Shown: positions 1 through 14,012, counted from the stretch's first letter. The stretch is DNA of 64,000 bases from Isoetes taiwanensis (GCA_021234155.1 JAJEKV010000385.1:124001-188000); one strand, 5' to 3'. Notes: generated by a model from the letters alone, not told the origin. Translations and numbers: made by a program.

Positions 1-340
1 CAAAAATAGCAAAGAAAGTATTATCCTACATGTCATCTCTCAAGGATATGTGGATTCCAACGAAGCTACTTACGTTTCTTATATCACAATGGTTTTATTA
101 CTTAAATGTATAGACTTGGATTTATAGTAGAATCGAGATAATGATTGCTTCTAAATGTATCTCTAATTTCAAAGAATAGGAAATATGACTAATCTATAAA
201 AGATGTTAGGTACTTTTTTGGCTAATCGCCGAGTCGAGGGATGTCAAAATGATATAAAGAGACATGATGTTCTAAATTTACAATAGACTCACCTTTTTCG
301 ACAATATAATACACTAGGAAGATATTTACTATTATCTTCG

Positions 341-402
341 TTGCAATTGGGTCCCATAGGCGATTGGTCTCAAAGTGGATATAAAAATCATATTCTATTC
401 TA
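341..402 (+). repeat. 3'-end remnant of a short-tailed retroelement (copy 1)
   Basis: The block reads GGGTCCCATAGG, then a GATTGGTCTC-like core, then GTGGA, ATAAAA and an ATTCTATTCT tail. The same block occurs at 18,731-18,793, at 40,512-40,556 on the minus strand and at 44,920-44,991. A conserved end followed by a simple-repeat tail is what non-LTR retroelement 3' ends (LINE or SINE) look like. No coding part is visible beside it here. Confidence 0.55.
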
Positions 403-3400
403 ATATATTGATATTGATGTGTTTTAATGAAATTATTGATTGCCCACTTCTTTGAGTTTATTGTGCTAGGGTGTCCATTGCAAAAGAGATTCATGGTTTC
501 TAGAAACATGATCAAGCCATGGTCCTTCTAATGTTAAGAAATGGTGTTATATTGTATCATAATGCAAGAAGAGAGAGCAAGTGCTTTAGGGAAGTCTAAA
601 TACAACCAGAGGCATCTAATCCAAATGTTAAAACAACCATTTTAAATGCTTTCTTAGGCTAAAACCATTGGTCAAAGCATTGATCTTTGCTAAGTATAAT
701 TACTTGGTAAGTTGAATAGAGAACAATATATTTTCTAACAGATTATGATGCCATATTGATTGAACAAAATTTAATATGCCATGCAATAGATTGCTCTAGC
801 CCGAACTTATCCACAATATATGATAAGTACAATATAAACATTATATCGAAATCCCATAGACATCATTCTAGAATGCCCTAGAATGTCTCCCTTAATAAAA
901 AGTTGTACATGTTGTATAATGTCCTCGTAATAAAAGCTTTTAAAAAGTAAGCACACTTAAAAACAAATGTCCCTACGACGAAAGCAAGAAGAATAGAATA
1001 GAAGAAAAGAAGTTAAAAACATTGTCATTGTGCCCTACTATTCGCTTATCCTCCCGCCTCGCCTTTAATGTAAGGTAATTTTAGACTAAGAGTATTTAAT
1101 CTCACAAACCTGTAATATGCCAATGATCCCAAACCCATCATAGGTCAGTAAAATGCCTGCTGCCCCCCGGGTCGAGAGAGGGACTCAGAAACCGAAACCG
1201 GGTGTCAAGCCTTTGCTCGAGGCCGCAAAAGATTGATGGATGCGTTCTTCAACTACTTAGAACAACACAGACTCCAAATCTGCTCAAAGTATTGAGAGAA
1301 ATGATCGGTATCGCTTCTTTATCGGGCACTCACAATCATCAAGGTAGATCTTACAACCATGTCGCATTTAGTTTGCACTTCTAGATCAATCAAAGCATAA
1401 GTGGGTGAAGCCTTGTCGGGTTAGTGACAAAAATGATCCACGCATAACCGGACTCCTAATTTTAAGCAGCCTTCAACATATAGGGAAGCAAGAGAATGGC
1501 TACATGGTCACAAGTCATAGCAGGTGACGCTTTGTGAATTTGTTATCATCAACAATGATTCCAAGGATAATTACAAGTTTTCAAGCTGATAAATATCTAG
1601 AATGGCAGTCTCACATGTCATCTACAATTAAGTCTACAACGTAGAGACTTCTACATGCTTTTCTATATCACACGTAAATTGTTATGACGGATTCCTATGT
1701 TGACAAGAAAAGAGAATGGTACAGAGGCGTAAAAAATATGGTTTAAAACCAAGTTCCAGCTGGCACCTACGCTACTTATGTGGTTGCTTTGATTTATATG
1801 TCAACTTTAGGACATCTAACATCTCGTGGGGATGTTAGTCCTAGGATTTATAGTTTTGTTTTTTAGCCATGCACGCCATCGTGGGGGATGTTAGAGTATT
1901 ATGATGCCCGCGGCATGCCGAGTCATCACTTGTTGGGCCGACATGGCACTCTATATTAGCCATATTCACTTCATTCTAGTCGGGCTCACCCTTTAGAGCC
2001 AGTAGGTGCCTACGCCTTTATCCTTGTCTTTCCTTCACAATCATAGCATTTCATGATATTGTATAGTGTAGTTCTTATTTTGTTATATTCATCTAACATA
2101 TCAAGCTTCATTGATTGCGGGCTAATTGTTTCACAAAATGCAACTCAACGATTTGCACGCTGGAAGTTAACATTGAGCACTTCTAATTGTAGATTATATT
2201 CCATTTGGTTTGCACGGGGCTAAGGCTGGTGTTGCACCTACAAGTTTTGTTTGTGTCATGGTATCTACAAGATACAATCAGTAGTTATAGCTATAGGTAT
2301 AGCAATGTTTTCTGATAAGCACGGGTGACAACAGCCATACTTGTAGCTACGTGATCTACTATAGTTGCTATCTAGAGCAAAACCCTGTTCATATGGTTTT
2401 CAAAGATATCCTAAGCATGCCGGATATTCAGGATATACCGGGTCCTTTTGGTTTTGCGGTTTTTAAACCGTTCTCATTCCACATGTTACGTTGGTGAGAA
2501 TTCTCTCGTGATTTTTAGACCTATATAGTATGCTTTATTTTGTATGTCTTTTTTCTTCTAGAGTGATCACAACCCATTTAGATTTTGAAGTGTACATTCC
2601 AAAGATAGTACTTGAAGAATATGCTATTATTCACAAATCTAATGCCTGCTTTAAGCAAAATGCATTGACCTCTATTATTACCAAAGATAAAGTAATCGAC
2701 AAATGCTTAAATGTGTGCCAATATTACACGTTTCTTATTTTTAGCTTAAACATTTTGGAACGCCCAATCTTATCATTCCCGCCATATCTCATTTTAAAAA
2801 GTTTGGCATTCTAGTCTCATTATGTACATGGTTCTTGAAATAAACAAGATTGTTTGAAGTATAATGTGTTTAACAAGTGTTGCCTTTATGTGTTGCAATC
2901 CATTTCTGGGCCCTCTCCTTGACTTAATTCCCCAAAAGCCCTTCAGATTTTTAAAATTCTTAAAATGCTTTAAATTTTAAATATTTTTCCAAATAGCCCT
3001 CGTGATATTTTATAGTTCGGAATTGCGGGTTCTTTTATTTCACAGTCGCTAAACTCTTTAGTCGCATTTTGAAGATAAAGGTAGTTCGTTGGCTGTGAGG
3101 GATTTTCGCTTCTAAATGTTCGGGTTATGGTTTTGAATTGATTGTCAAAATATGACTTTGAACTATGATTTAAGCCACTTCACCTCCTCTGGAGGGCAAA
3201 CCCTCCTCCAAAGACCTTGTTGTTGTGTATTGCCTTCATTTTAGAGAGAATAGACATTTGAGTCCTTTAGATTTTAAGGTTTGGAAGTTGATGTTTTTGG
3301 TGGACGCTACTCTCGAAAAGGTGTAGTATTGAAGAATAGGTAGACGACCTAGCTCAAGGTTGTCAAGTACAACACGTATGAACTTCCCTAAACCAAATGT

Positions 3401-4169
3401 TAGGGGAACACTCAAAGATGGTTGACCTTTGCTCCATACTTTTAAAAAATTCATAATGTATCATGAGGCAATGCTCGTTGTCTCTAAATGCATTCTTGTA
3501 GTTTGAATCACCATTTTTAAGAAGAGGGGAGATTATTGAAACCCGTTAGTGAAATAGATATATTTTCTTAATCGCTGTCTACTATGCAGTTGATGACATC
3601 ATTTAAGCAATTCCAGATAGTTGTATAAAAGGAAATGTAATTACAGCTTAATGAGGCACTAAAATTTTAATGCAATTGATAGTAGACTAGCAAAGAAAAG
3701 AATATTAGGAGGAGATTTGAGGGTACGGAAGTTACATAGCTTCATTCCTCACTAGATGTGTCACACGCTATAAGTCCCGGCTTTTTTGTGTATTGCCTTC
3801 ATTTTAGATAATAGATGTTTGAATCCATATGTCAAGTTGCCTTTTTCTATGGACCGACGGTGTTCTCAATCTGGCTTGATAAATAGATATGTTGTTTAAA
3901 TCGGGTCCTTCATCATAACGACAATGGCATGTTTGGAAGATTGTTGCAAGAGATATTCTCGCTTATCCAATTCTTATTTGTTTATGCGCTCATTCTCTAA
4001 GAAATATTTAAGTTTATGTATACTAACAACCGATCAATCTAGTTATAAAAAGTATCATCTGGCCTTTCGTTATGTTACAATGGTTTGAGATAATGCCCAA
4101 TGTTTAAAAAGAAGGGAGATTGTTGAAGCCTGTTAATAAAAAAGATATGTTCTCTTAATCATTGTCTAT
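403..4169. other. Repeat copy 1 stretch without recognisable gene
   Basis: AT-rich sequence with short, unsupported open frames. Around 1,200-1,520 there is a stretch that stays open for 119 codons in copy 2 (19,541-19,900), but it matches no family I know. At 1,805-1,900 two short GGGGATGTTAG boxes about 70 bases apart resemble a polypurine-tract and LTR junction of a Copia element, but no LTR pair or pol motif supports this. The homologous stretch in copy 2 is 18,794-22,552. Confidence 0.4.
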
Positions 4170-4562
4170 GTGATGCTCAATTCCGGAGGTGTAGGGCAAC
4201 AAATGGGATAGGAGGGTGAAAACGCAACACTTCGATCAACTAGAATCGGTGGGTCATCGAACTTCACTCCACCCTTATTTACTAATCCCCACTTTCTAAT
4301 AGCATTAATCGTGAGCGGTGTTAGGCCAGACCTGAAGTGACCAAAGGGCTTCAGAGGCCCCCAACATGTTCTTCCCCACCTGCCAGCGTGATATGAGTGT
4401 TTGTGCAAGCCGCATGTGGTGAGAGTCGTGACGACGGCATTACGGGAGGCATCCATCCATGTGTGGGCCCACCCTATCCATCCCACGATCTATGGATTGA
4501 CCGGAGTGATTGACTCTAAGGAATCGGCTAAAATTTTCGCTGGATATGAAATCACTTTGTTC
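4170..4562 (+). pseudogene. nad2: Mitochondrial nad2 fragment: group II intron 3' part plus exon (copy 1)
   Basis: This is the copy-1 counterpart of 22,553-22,940. Group II intron domain V is recognisable but damaged at about 4,404-4,450 (AAGCCGCATGTGGTGAGAG and a disturbed GTACGGT arm). The exon follows from about 4,480 and encodes a nad2-like segment beginning IYGLTGVIDSKES and ending AGYEITLF. nad2 encodes a membrane subunit of respiratory complex I and is mitochondrial in plants. Here it is a short nuclear copy with no start and no continuation past 4,562, so it is not functional. Confidence 0.75.
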
Positions 4563-4679
4563 AGTATTTAATGTAGTGGTCTCTTTCTGGGGATCTTATT
4601 TATAGCCGTAAGGTCTTCCCCTTAAGATTTATATTCTTTTAGATTCTGCAAGGAATATGATTATAAAGAAACAACAATA

Positions 4680-4960
4680 AAGAAGTAATAATATGATGGC
4701 AAGCAATTGTAATATTATTCAAACAGGTTGTATATATGAAACTCCATGGATGAAACCTTCGTAAGTCAAAATGAGTGCAAAAGCAAGGAAGTGGTTGAAT
4801 TCTAAGAGCTATTATCAATGAAGAAGTAATAATATGATGGCAAGCAATCGTAATATAGTTCAAACAGGTTGTATACATGAAACTACATGGCTGAAACCTT
4901 GGTAAATAAAAAATGAGTGCAAATGCAAGGAAGTGGTTCAAGTCCAAGAGCTGTTATCAA
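4680..4960. repeat. Two tandem units of about 141 bases (copy 1)
   Basis: The block starting AGAAGTAATAATATGATGG at 4,681 recurs at 4,822, each unit running through a CAAACAGGTTGTAT core to GAGCTRTTATCAA. The minus strand is open for 102 codons across it, but this only reflects the tandem structure. The stretch is identical, as far as I can see, to 23,057-23,337 in copy 2, unlike most of its surroundings. Confidence 0.8.
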
Positions 4961-7900
4961 ACTTTTGCATGAACTAATAAGCACGAAAGATGGTTATTTT
5001 ATTAATACTTAATTTCTACTAGAATCCAAAAGTCAGGGCTCTAAATGTGCATTGCAAGTCAATGCCACCTTAGTTGGGGAGATGAAGGTGAAACTCAATG
5101 AATTCGACAAACAATCCTAGATTATCTTAAAATCTAAGGGATTCCATGTAAGAGAGCTCCTTCAAAAGCTCAAAGGAATTTGAAGGACTACACAACGTTC
5201 GTTGACATTACGCCTAAAATCTTTATGAAACTTCATGAAGATTCCTTGATTCCTAGACTCCTATGGAGATTCTCGCTTAGATTATGCACACGCTTTCTTA
5301 TCCCGCATAATTGTGGTGTCACAGCTTTTGTGAAATTTTTTGGGTAAATCTTTGAAATTTAAGAAATTTTAAGATTGCCCTACACAAACACATAAAAAAG
5401 CATTTTAAAGGAAGATAATGACTCACGACAGATACATAAAGATGGTAAGCAAAACATATGGGAAAAAAATGGACAAATGTAATGATAGTATAAAGTTGCA
5501 AACAAATTGACTACAAAAGGGACAAATTTGTCGGGCATGTAGGATAACACAATGATAAGGAAACTGAACCTAATGGTTGCATATGGTAATAAAATGAAAA
5601 AGAAGAAAAATTGGCTCAGGAAGATATTGTCCCATCAAGACAAACCGAAAAATGAAGTGGACTATGACAATAAAATCCCGAATAGGGAAAGAACAAACCA
5701 TAGGACAGTGGACCAAAGAAGGAGAGTAACCCCGAGACGGGCCCATAGGTTGGGACACACACTGATGTGCACCAAAAAGGGGCTCCACAAAAGGAAGGCT
5801 CAAAGCTAGTAATAATGAACTATGTCTAGGTGACCACGAAGTCAACCAAAAAAGGGTGTACATGCGCACAAGAACAAGCATCAAATGGAGCAGATTTGAT
5901 GCCTATATCAAACCCAACATCAAATGTCAAGCAGAGGTCTTAGGATACAAATAGATCATATCCCATCATATATATCCTAAATTCATTAAATTTCTATAAA
6001 GCTTTCACTAGAAGGTCGATTAAGACTCTCCACTTTTAAAATAAAAGGTGATTGCTTCTTGCCATTAGATCATCGCTTGCTAAAGAATTAAAAGAGGCAA
6101 AGTTTTTAAGTCAAAAATCGCTCTCAAAGTTTTCTCATAACATAGTTCCAAGAAACACTACTCATTTGCTTATTGCCTTTAATATTTCTTTGCAAAAGAA
6201 CTTTCATTTGGTGTACTGCATAACCTTCATGAAATATAATGGTACCATATTCCTTTGAAGCCTTATACAACAAATTTTTAGCTTCATAGAAGTACTGTGT
6301 TTTCTCTTGCTTTAGATTGATGTTAGATGCCTCCCTCAAATGTCCCACATCTATGTAGTTGATATGTGTTTGAATTTTTCGCCTATTAAACCTACATTTT
6401 AGATTATAGATTTAGTAACAAATCTAATTATTAAGGTCGAGGACGTACTTCATTCGAATTCAATTGAATCATAGGGAATATTTATGTAATGTTGGGTGAA
6501 CCTTGAGTAATCTAAGGGAAGCATTACTATTGGAGCATGTAAGCCCGCTTTGTGGAATCTTACGTAATCTAAGATAATCTTAGAGAAATATGCTGTGCAA
6601 CAAAGCAAGAAACTGCCAAGAGTGTTGGAAAATCATAGATAAGGCTGAAATTGTTATGATAATGCAAGAAATCTCATGAAATGTAAGAGACTCTTTGCAC
6701 CATCCCCATATAGATAAGCAAGATGGAACTTACACACCATTGTCTCATTGAACTTTAATAGCTGAATTGGAAGTACAATCTACATTACAACATTTGAAAC
6801 CTAGGGAAATTTTAGCGCATTTAGAAAAGCAAAAGAAGGCATCTAGGGCAAATTGTTTAGACGAGATAAATTTTGAGAGGAACTATAGTAGAAGAAATTT
6901 GCATGCTAGCTTCTTGTGGATATTTGATGTGTTCCGTATATTTTCTAAAACTATGTTTGCTTATGTTCAATTATGAAACCATCAAAATAATGTAGTGGTA
7001 AGCTAATGAGCCAGAGTCTTACAAACAAAAATATATAGTAACGTTTGCTATCTTGAAAGTTGAGTAATGATCCATAGCCAAGCAATTTGTTAGGAGTCAA
7101 ACCCGATTTCACAAAGGTCGTGGTGTGACATTTGGTTATTTGATTTGGCATTGTTAAATTTTGGAAGGTTTTCTTAGAGCTTCTCGCAAGTCGATCCATC
7201 CACTTCTATAAAAACCAAAGGTTGACTTTTGGAAATCATTGGGTAATTATTCTAGGATAGATATAAAATACATGTCGTTGACGTTGTCATTAAACAAACA
7301 TCATGCAATTTAGGGATTGCATTATCACATCTTCTTTCTTTGCATAAAGTATTCTAATATTTTGAGATTCAAATGAAATGCTATTGGATCTAATAAATTT
7401 TGTTACATTTATTTTCATGGAATTCTTCAAAGATGCAGGAAACAACATTAAAGAAGTAACTATTAATACCGCCATGCATTCTAAATATTATCTATTACTT
7501 TTGAAAGTTAATTGTATGTTAACTTGGTAGGTCCTGGATATATCAACATGTATAGTTTAAAAGAGGTTTATGTTTGTGCTTCATATCTGTATTGATATAT
7601 AAAAGAGGTCCTTATAAATACATTTGTTCATATTGAGCCATACATTAGACACATATATTGCTTTTAAATCATTCATGTACAACGCCCTAGATACTGCATA
7701 TCCATTGGTTGCAATTTGTATGAATTGAGAGGCATGTAAATTTCCTATCAATGGAGATACATAAGAATGTAATCTCCTATCTTCAATTCCAATAACTTTC
7801 AAAAAGGCGTGTTTTAAGTATTCGAGAATAACATAAAGTATTAAGATAAGGGAATTTAGATGAGGAAAAAACAAGAATTGCACCATTAATTTTGGCTTGA

Positions 7901-9100
7901 TATTTGTGGTTCTAAAAGTCCCCTACTCGTGGTCCCTTTATTATTTAAGGACCTGTGATGATTAAATCCATAGTATAATAAACGCGTTAAATGACCTCTG
8001 AGGCACCTATGACCCCTAGAGTTTTACCTAAATAAAAAATATTAACTCAGAAAAATCGTTTAAATCTCCTTTTGGGCGTGTGTTTGAATCCACTCAATGT
8101 TCCACTACATACTTTGTAAATTTGACCATCCAAAAGTCTATGTTGATCCCTTCATATGTGTCTTCTATAAATTTTATGAGTAATATGTAGCACATTCTTA
8201 AAATTTTAGACTAACGAAGAGGAATGTAGGAGTTTACACAAACTGAGGTCAAGATAACCAATTGTAAATGCAAGGCCAAGATAATTACTTAAATACGCAT
8301 CAAACCATTGTAGTCAAATAATCCAATCTCAAATTGTAAGTACAATGGTCATCATGTACCAAGTCCGAACATGGTCTGAGGGAATCCCATTGTATGGAAG
8401 GAAAAATCCCATTGTATCAAGAACGCTTTTAGAAAAACCAACTTCTTTAAGGTCCAACACTCAGAATTGTTAGCACGTAAAATAACAATAGCATAGAAAA
8501 ATACTGCTAATACATAGGAATGTTCTAATAAAAGTTCTAATTTTGCTCAAAGCTTGATTTGATGTCAAATCATAAACCAACCAAAAAGTCTTCACTCTTG
8601 AACGAAATGCCCATTGTTGAGCCTTAGTAAGAGATTGTGAATCATATTTAGCAAAGTTATAGAAGCAAATGTCTCGCATAAAAATTAAGAACATGACATG
8701 TATTCTATTTGTTGGAAACCTTAACCCCCGTGAAAATCATAGGAAGGGCAATTAGCAATATCTTAACTGGCTATTATCAACTCGCAGAATATGAACTTTC
8801 GAAAAGAAGACCTTGGATGGCAAACTCAATATGGCCTTATCACGACTAATTAAAAAATAAATAAATTGGAAACGTCGTTATGAAGTAGGAGCATTGCAAC
8901 ATGACATTTTGTACATACATATTCTACCCATATATCCAGGGCTTGGTAAAATCCCTACAAAAATTTATCCATGTATATGTGAAAAAGAGAGCTAATTCGG
9001 ACAGACGCCGACATGTATGAAAAGCATGGGGACCAAACAGATTACATGGATTCCCCTCAAACCGTGTCCCTTTGATCGCGAAGGTCGAGTGTGCATCCAA
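4961..9100. other. Repeat copy 1 stretch without recognisable gene
   Basis: AT-rich and without a supported gene. It contains members of older internal repeats that recur later in the same unit: about 5,150-5,300 resembles 14,570-14,740; about 6,475-6,600 (phrases such as GGAATATTTATGTAATGTTGG and repeated AATCTAAG/CTTAGA words) resembles 13,015-13,150; and about 6,810-7,080 resembles 16,145-16,410. The 5,552-5,884 open frames on both strands have no family signature. Confidence 0.4.
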
Positions 9101-9104
9101 GCCT

Positions 9105-9385
9105 ATTTTGGCAAACTCTTCATTGTGGGAATTTGATCCGCCATTAATGTGGGGTTACCAGCCACTGGCTCTGCTCTCTGCTCAAGGGAAGTTTATGAAA
9201 CACGCTCGTGGTAACTTGAAACTGAATTGAAGCTGACACTCGGATGTTGGTGCTGCCGCCAACCGGGTTTAGACTCGACAAGCTACTAAGTATTCATCGA
9301 ATTGTGGGCCTGTTTAATAGAGGATTTTAAATAACCATAATATAGCCCACCTCCTATTGAAAGAAACCGGGTTAGTTATATGCCG
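9105..9385 (+). pseudogene. atp1: atp1-like fragment (mitochondrial ATP synthase alpha), first in copy 1
   Basis: Counterpart of 27,470-27,786 and more damaged. The INVG start of the conserved block is seen at about 9,143-9,155 and the C-terminal YSPPPIE-like segment with two in-frame TAA codons at about 9,330-9,370. Several CTG/CAG sites present in copy 2 are altered here, breaking the frame. It lies in an internal repeat of about 1.1 kb (8,920-10,110) that recurs at 15,040-16,110. No start or catalytic P-loop region is present, so this is a remnant. Confidence 0.65.
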
Positions 9386-10352
9386 CACAATCGAAAGCAA
9401 ATAAACAATTAATCGTGCTCTCACAAACAATAACACGAGCTTCCCTCTTTCCACTTTAATCGCAAAAAAGAGCCTAGCTACTCTCTTCACAACCTTTGGT
9501 TTTAGAAAGCCACTTAATGGGGAAGAAAAAAGGTGGAAATTAAAAAGATTTAGAAGATATACTTGAGATTACGTATCCACAATGCAAGGAAAGGAAAATT
9601 TTTAGGCCACAATTACATAAAGGATTTTATCTCGCTTTTATCTTTGAATTCAAAGAGACTTGGGTCCTTCAATTTGGTATTGATTTTTAATGAGCCATGT
9701 AAATATATTGTCTGATTGTAATGATATTTTAACTACTCGCTTAGTGTATTTTCTTTTCCTTTTAATTGATGTTGAATGCCTCTCGATGTTCCAGCTCTAT
9801 GTAAGATGTATAGAGCAAATTGTGAAAAGTTATAGGAATGAAATATTATTGTAATAAAGTGAATAAGGTCATATGATATTTTTATAGATCTTCTAAGAAG
9901 CTTCTCTTTTTAGGTTGAGGGAATCTCTAAAAATTTCCTTACTTAACAAACTAACAAGAATGCTAAAAATCATAGATAGGACTCAAATTGTTGTGATAAT
10001 GTAAGAACTCACGTTTATAAGAAGCAATGGTTTAATAAGAAAGCCATACCCCTTGGTTCTATACGCCCAATTGTTAGAATTCTAAATGAATTCACTACAA
10101 TCATATCAGATGTCGCTATGATCCTCGGATTCACTATGCAATAATATTCAGGGCGCATTATCAAATGGAATATTCTGTGAAGAAGGCATCGTGGAGTCAT
10201 TAAGAATGACAGGCATAGTTAGATATGTAATAATTACTTATAGGATATTGCTTTCACTTGCTTCGCTTCCTCTCTTCTTACTTTACTTTGTCTTCGTTAA
10301 CCAATTGCTCTCCCTTTAATCAACTGCATAATCAGAATCACAAAGCTTGACG

Positions 10353-11270
10353 ATGGCTTAATCGTGGTTTCTCGGGTCGACGCCAAATTTGGCATAATTG
10401 CCGGGTAAGCAAAATTTATTTTTTATGTTATTCCCTCTTTTCGACAGGTTTTAGACATACCGTAGGGAGTTGAGGGAGTTGCAAGAGACTAGAAATGGAT
10501 AAGGAAATCACCGCCGCTGGTCCCAATCAAAAGAATTATTCGCCTTCACTCAAGATCGGGCCTAAGAAAAGAACCTTCTTCAAGGATGAGAGCTTTTTTA
10601 CGCCGAAAAATAACATAATCGACAAAGATCGCTTCTTCTCAAGGCTTCACATCAAATAATGGCACGTTTTTGACAAAGAAGAGCTCTTTTGATGGGGCTT
10701 ACCGTGGTGAAACCTCTTGGTAATTGAAAACTTGACTTCCTATCGATGATCCACCTACTCAATACAAATAAAACACGAAAGGATGATGTTAAGAATGATG
10801 TCCCTATGCATGTCGAAGGTCGAGAATCAGGTTTTGCTTAATCGACGTATGATTTATCTTGGATGATGAAGAACCAATATCAAAAAAAGCATTCCATGTT
10901 CCTCTCCTCAAAGCTAATTTCAACAGAGGCCCGGTAATCGTTTTATTATCTTTGCTTTCAACTACTATAAATGTTTTGAATTACTACTCCTTTCTTTTTT
11001 GTTAGATACTTTCAGAACAAAGAAGATAGGTATAAAATCCTCCCAAAGGATCCCATCAGGATAATTGTGGGACTTGATGATCGAAAAGGTGGTTAGCAAG
11101 CAAAAGCAAGCATTGTCTCAAACCCATGGTTGAGTGTTTTCTTCAAAAAAATTGTTTGGCTTATTTACTTGGTGATATCTTAGAATTTAAACTGCATGAA
11201 GATGAACTTCAATGGAAATATGAAGGTTCTCGAAGGTGCAGCTTTTTATAGGCTGAAGCCTCCAACTTAA
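10353..11270 (+). pseudogene. Two-domain B3 DNA-binding protein pseudogene (copy 1)
   Basis: Collinear with the better preserved copy at 28,763-29,653: start codon and short first exon near 10,353-10,399 followed by GTAAGC, a second exon to about 10,931, and a third ending at the TAA at 11,268-11,270. The frame is broken many times, mostly where copy 2 has CTG or CAG; for example copy 2 GCTGGTAAGC is GCCGGGTAAGC here. The shared TGA inside the first B3 domain is present. B3 proteins are plant nuclear transcription factors; this copy cannot encode one as written. Confidence 0.7.
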
Positions 11271-13700
11271 TTAGTGTTCTGAGCTTTTATGCTTAGACAA
11301 ACACAACATTTTGTTTTGTCAATGTTTTCCTTATGTGATGGATTTTACCTTCCTCACTATTTCATCTTCTCCAATGTATGATCATACCGCCATAAAATGT
11401 AATATATATAAATCAATATCCTTTCTTTGATCCGTCATCGTTGGATGTATTGAATTTGATTGCCAACACATGCAAATAAAAATAAGAAAATGATACTATT
11501 GAAAAGAACTGCATGCTTTAGACACTAGTATAATAATATCAGAAGTTAGATTGAATGTCTCAACATAAAATTGTTGATGGACTATACCAAGCAAAGATTG
11601 AATGTGAAGTCGCTTGTCATATGCTTATTCCTAAAGCCACCGTGGGCGGTTATATCATTGTGAAGTATTTTCTATCCCTTTATCGAAGCGTAAATATTGA
11701 TAATTTCAATGCTTCATAAAATGAGGTTTCCATTCATGGTTGAAGGGTTCAAGCCGTAAAATCAGAAGCTTACCTGCTGGCTAATTCAATATTACCCTCT
11801 TTAGGCTAATTATTGTTTTTGGTCGCAGTAACCTGAAGTTCTTTCTACGCACTCTATTTTTCGATCATGTATTTACTGCGTGATAACACTGGAGCATTTT
11901 GAAGTTTGTTTACAATGGAAGAGGAAGTTCTTTGATGAAGTACTAGCTAAGCCAAAATACGACTTACTTGCAACTACAAACCATCTTTAAGATATTCGGT
12001 GGTATTATTTTCCGTAATATTATTGTGCTAAATGTATGGAGGTCAGCAGATCCGGACCTGAACATGGTAGCTCTAACTTTAAAAAAGAATACACCTGATT
12101 AATATTCTAAGCAGCGGGCTGACCTTAAAGTGTGATTGTGGTATCACTTTGAAAACATCTATTATGGTGAAAAATTAAATAATATCTATCTTTTGAAAAG
12201 CTTTGGTCTATACTTATAATTCTATATCCGATCAGTTGGAAACTCAATTGAGAAACTAGAAAGTAATCTAATTGCGAATTGCAAATACAATGGTCGGATA
12301 TTATATACCAAGTACCCTGTTAGGAGTTGGAGTTTATGAAGTTAGCATTTCAATTGATATCATATCTCTTCTAACGCATTAATTAACTAAAGATGATCTA
12401 TGATAGATCTTCCACATTTCTTAAAAAAAACATTATGCGGCGAAAACCATTTGTTCAATGAACAAGTATACAATTATTCATGAAATGCCGGGATTAGTAG
12501 AGATTCTCTTTGGATATGCCGTGATGAGTTATCAAAGTAGAAAATAAGATGACTTATCTAGATTTTTGCACGTTATGATGCTTTTAGGCAAGAGGCCCTT
12601 TTGGTTACCATGTGTCCCGCATGAGAGTCAGATTTTGCCGTAAGATCTTTGTGTTTGATTTGGGTTTGTGATGAGCTGAAATGTAAACAAGGTTCACACC
12701 TTCACAATAGAATGCACTACACAATAGAATGCACTTCATTAATAGAATGCTAGCCATATACATGGCTCCCATTGATATTTTAGCAAAGGGTGGGGATTAA
12801 AGGTGAATCCATAGGCATACATGCATGGGATGCAGATGGGGGACATGAGAAACCCCCCTCATTTTCATAACCTCATTCAGAGCCAAGATGCAATAGAGCA
12901 AATTATGAAAAGGTCTCATGACATTTCTTACAGACCTTCTAAGGAGCTTTCCAACTTTAGATTGACAGAATCGTAAGGGAATATTAGAGAATCTAATAGT
13001 GCCTCTATAAAATCTTGGGGAATATTTGTGTAATATTGGATGAACCTTGAATATCAGAGGGAATTTTAATAGACTACTGCAGCATCTACGGCCACTTTTG
13101 TGGAATCTTAAAGAATCTAAGGCGATCTTAGAGAGACATGCAGCTGGAACAAATCGATATCATTAGACAGAAGCTAAGACAGAAACAACACAATTTAGTT
13201 TAGAGGAATTGCATCGATTTTTTGGAAGTACGTAATTCACTAGCATTTACAATCGCCTTGCAACTCCTCTTTAAAATTTGCTTGCTTAACAAATTAGCAA
13301 TTACACCGAGGTTTAATGTGATAGACCTTGGCATTTGTTTCCAAGATTATCGAAGTAACGAAGCTTCTATTGAAACTATGTTTCAAGTTAGATATTGAGT
13401 TCGTAAAGTACGCTTGCAGAATCTAAACTTTGTTATCATGCAATCGAATGTGTTTTCATCTATACATTTTGCAAGGATCCTACACTACTATGCACTAGGG
13501 TTATTGTTCATGGGATTTACAACCTAAATTGGGAATATGTTAGTAAGTAAAATACCATTGTGAAAATGTAATGTTACATAACAATTTGGACCAATGTTCA
13601 TGGTTGCTTATGCTTTGGGGAGTACTTAAGTGGGATTTGTTAGTCAGGCCTATGCGGGAGGCTATTGTTTAATTTTGTTTGTGAATCATAGGTATCTTGG
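11271..13700. other. Repeat copy 1 stretch without recognisable gene
   Basis: Contains the damaged counterpart of the exon-like ORF at 30,213-30,451 (about 11,830-12,060). At 12,690-12,765 a short motif ACAATAGAATGCACT is repeated about three times, and part of it recurs at 58,096-58,130. At 12,990-13,150 lie AATCTAAG/CTTAGA-rich words shared with 6,475-6,600. Nothing else is recognisable. Confidence 0.4.
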
Positions 13701-14012
13701 ATGGGATATAATTTGTACTTTAATAGGGGAAGTAAAAGTAAAATGTACATTACAACATTTGATGTAAATGTAGAACATAGTGGAGAACTTTTCTATAAAC
13801 ACAAGTCCCTTATTGTTTACGGACTGTATGTGACCGATGGGAGGCAGTTAGCAGTCAGACCTTCAAAAGAGATAACTTTAACCGGGTTGAACTTCCATGT
13901 CCATAGAATTAGAAACATCAAACTTGACCTATTCTTTGGTGTCTCAATGCCATTGAATCAAGGACACCATTTTAACAATTATAGTGGATATTGGAACTAC
14001 AGAGTGAACTAA
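13701..14012 (+). CDS. 103-codon ORF of unknown function (copy 1)
   Basis: An uninterrupted reading frame of 103 codons, starting MGYNLYFNRG and ending YSGYWNYRVN. It has no signal peptide, no long hydrophobic stretch and no motif I recognise; it is rich in aromatic and basic residues. From codon 12 on, the protein is identical to that of 32,087-32,398 in the other big copy, though the surrounding DNA differs in many places. A related 5' piece occurs at 37,437-37,690, where the ATG is replaced by TTG and two stops appear early. It may be an exon rather than a complete gene, since CATAG just upstream could be a splice acceptor. I cannot assign a function. Confidence 0.4.
   Translation: MGYNLYFNRGSKSKMYITTFDVNVEHSGELFYKHKSLIVYGLYVTDGRQLAVRPSKEITLTGLNFHVHRIRNIKLDLFFGVSMPLNQGHHFNNYSGYWNYRVN

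Noticed and set aside
4166-4486. 106-codon minus-strand ORF
   Set aside because: It is antisense to the group II intron and nad2 exon fragment and is broken in copy 2.
4639-4947. 102-codon minus-strand ORF identical in both large copies
   Set aside because: It is made of the 141-base tandem repeat; the protein is simply repeated halves with no family signature. Identity reflects the recent large duplication.
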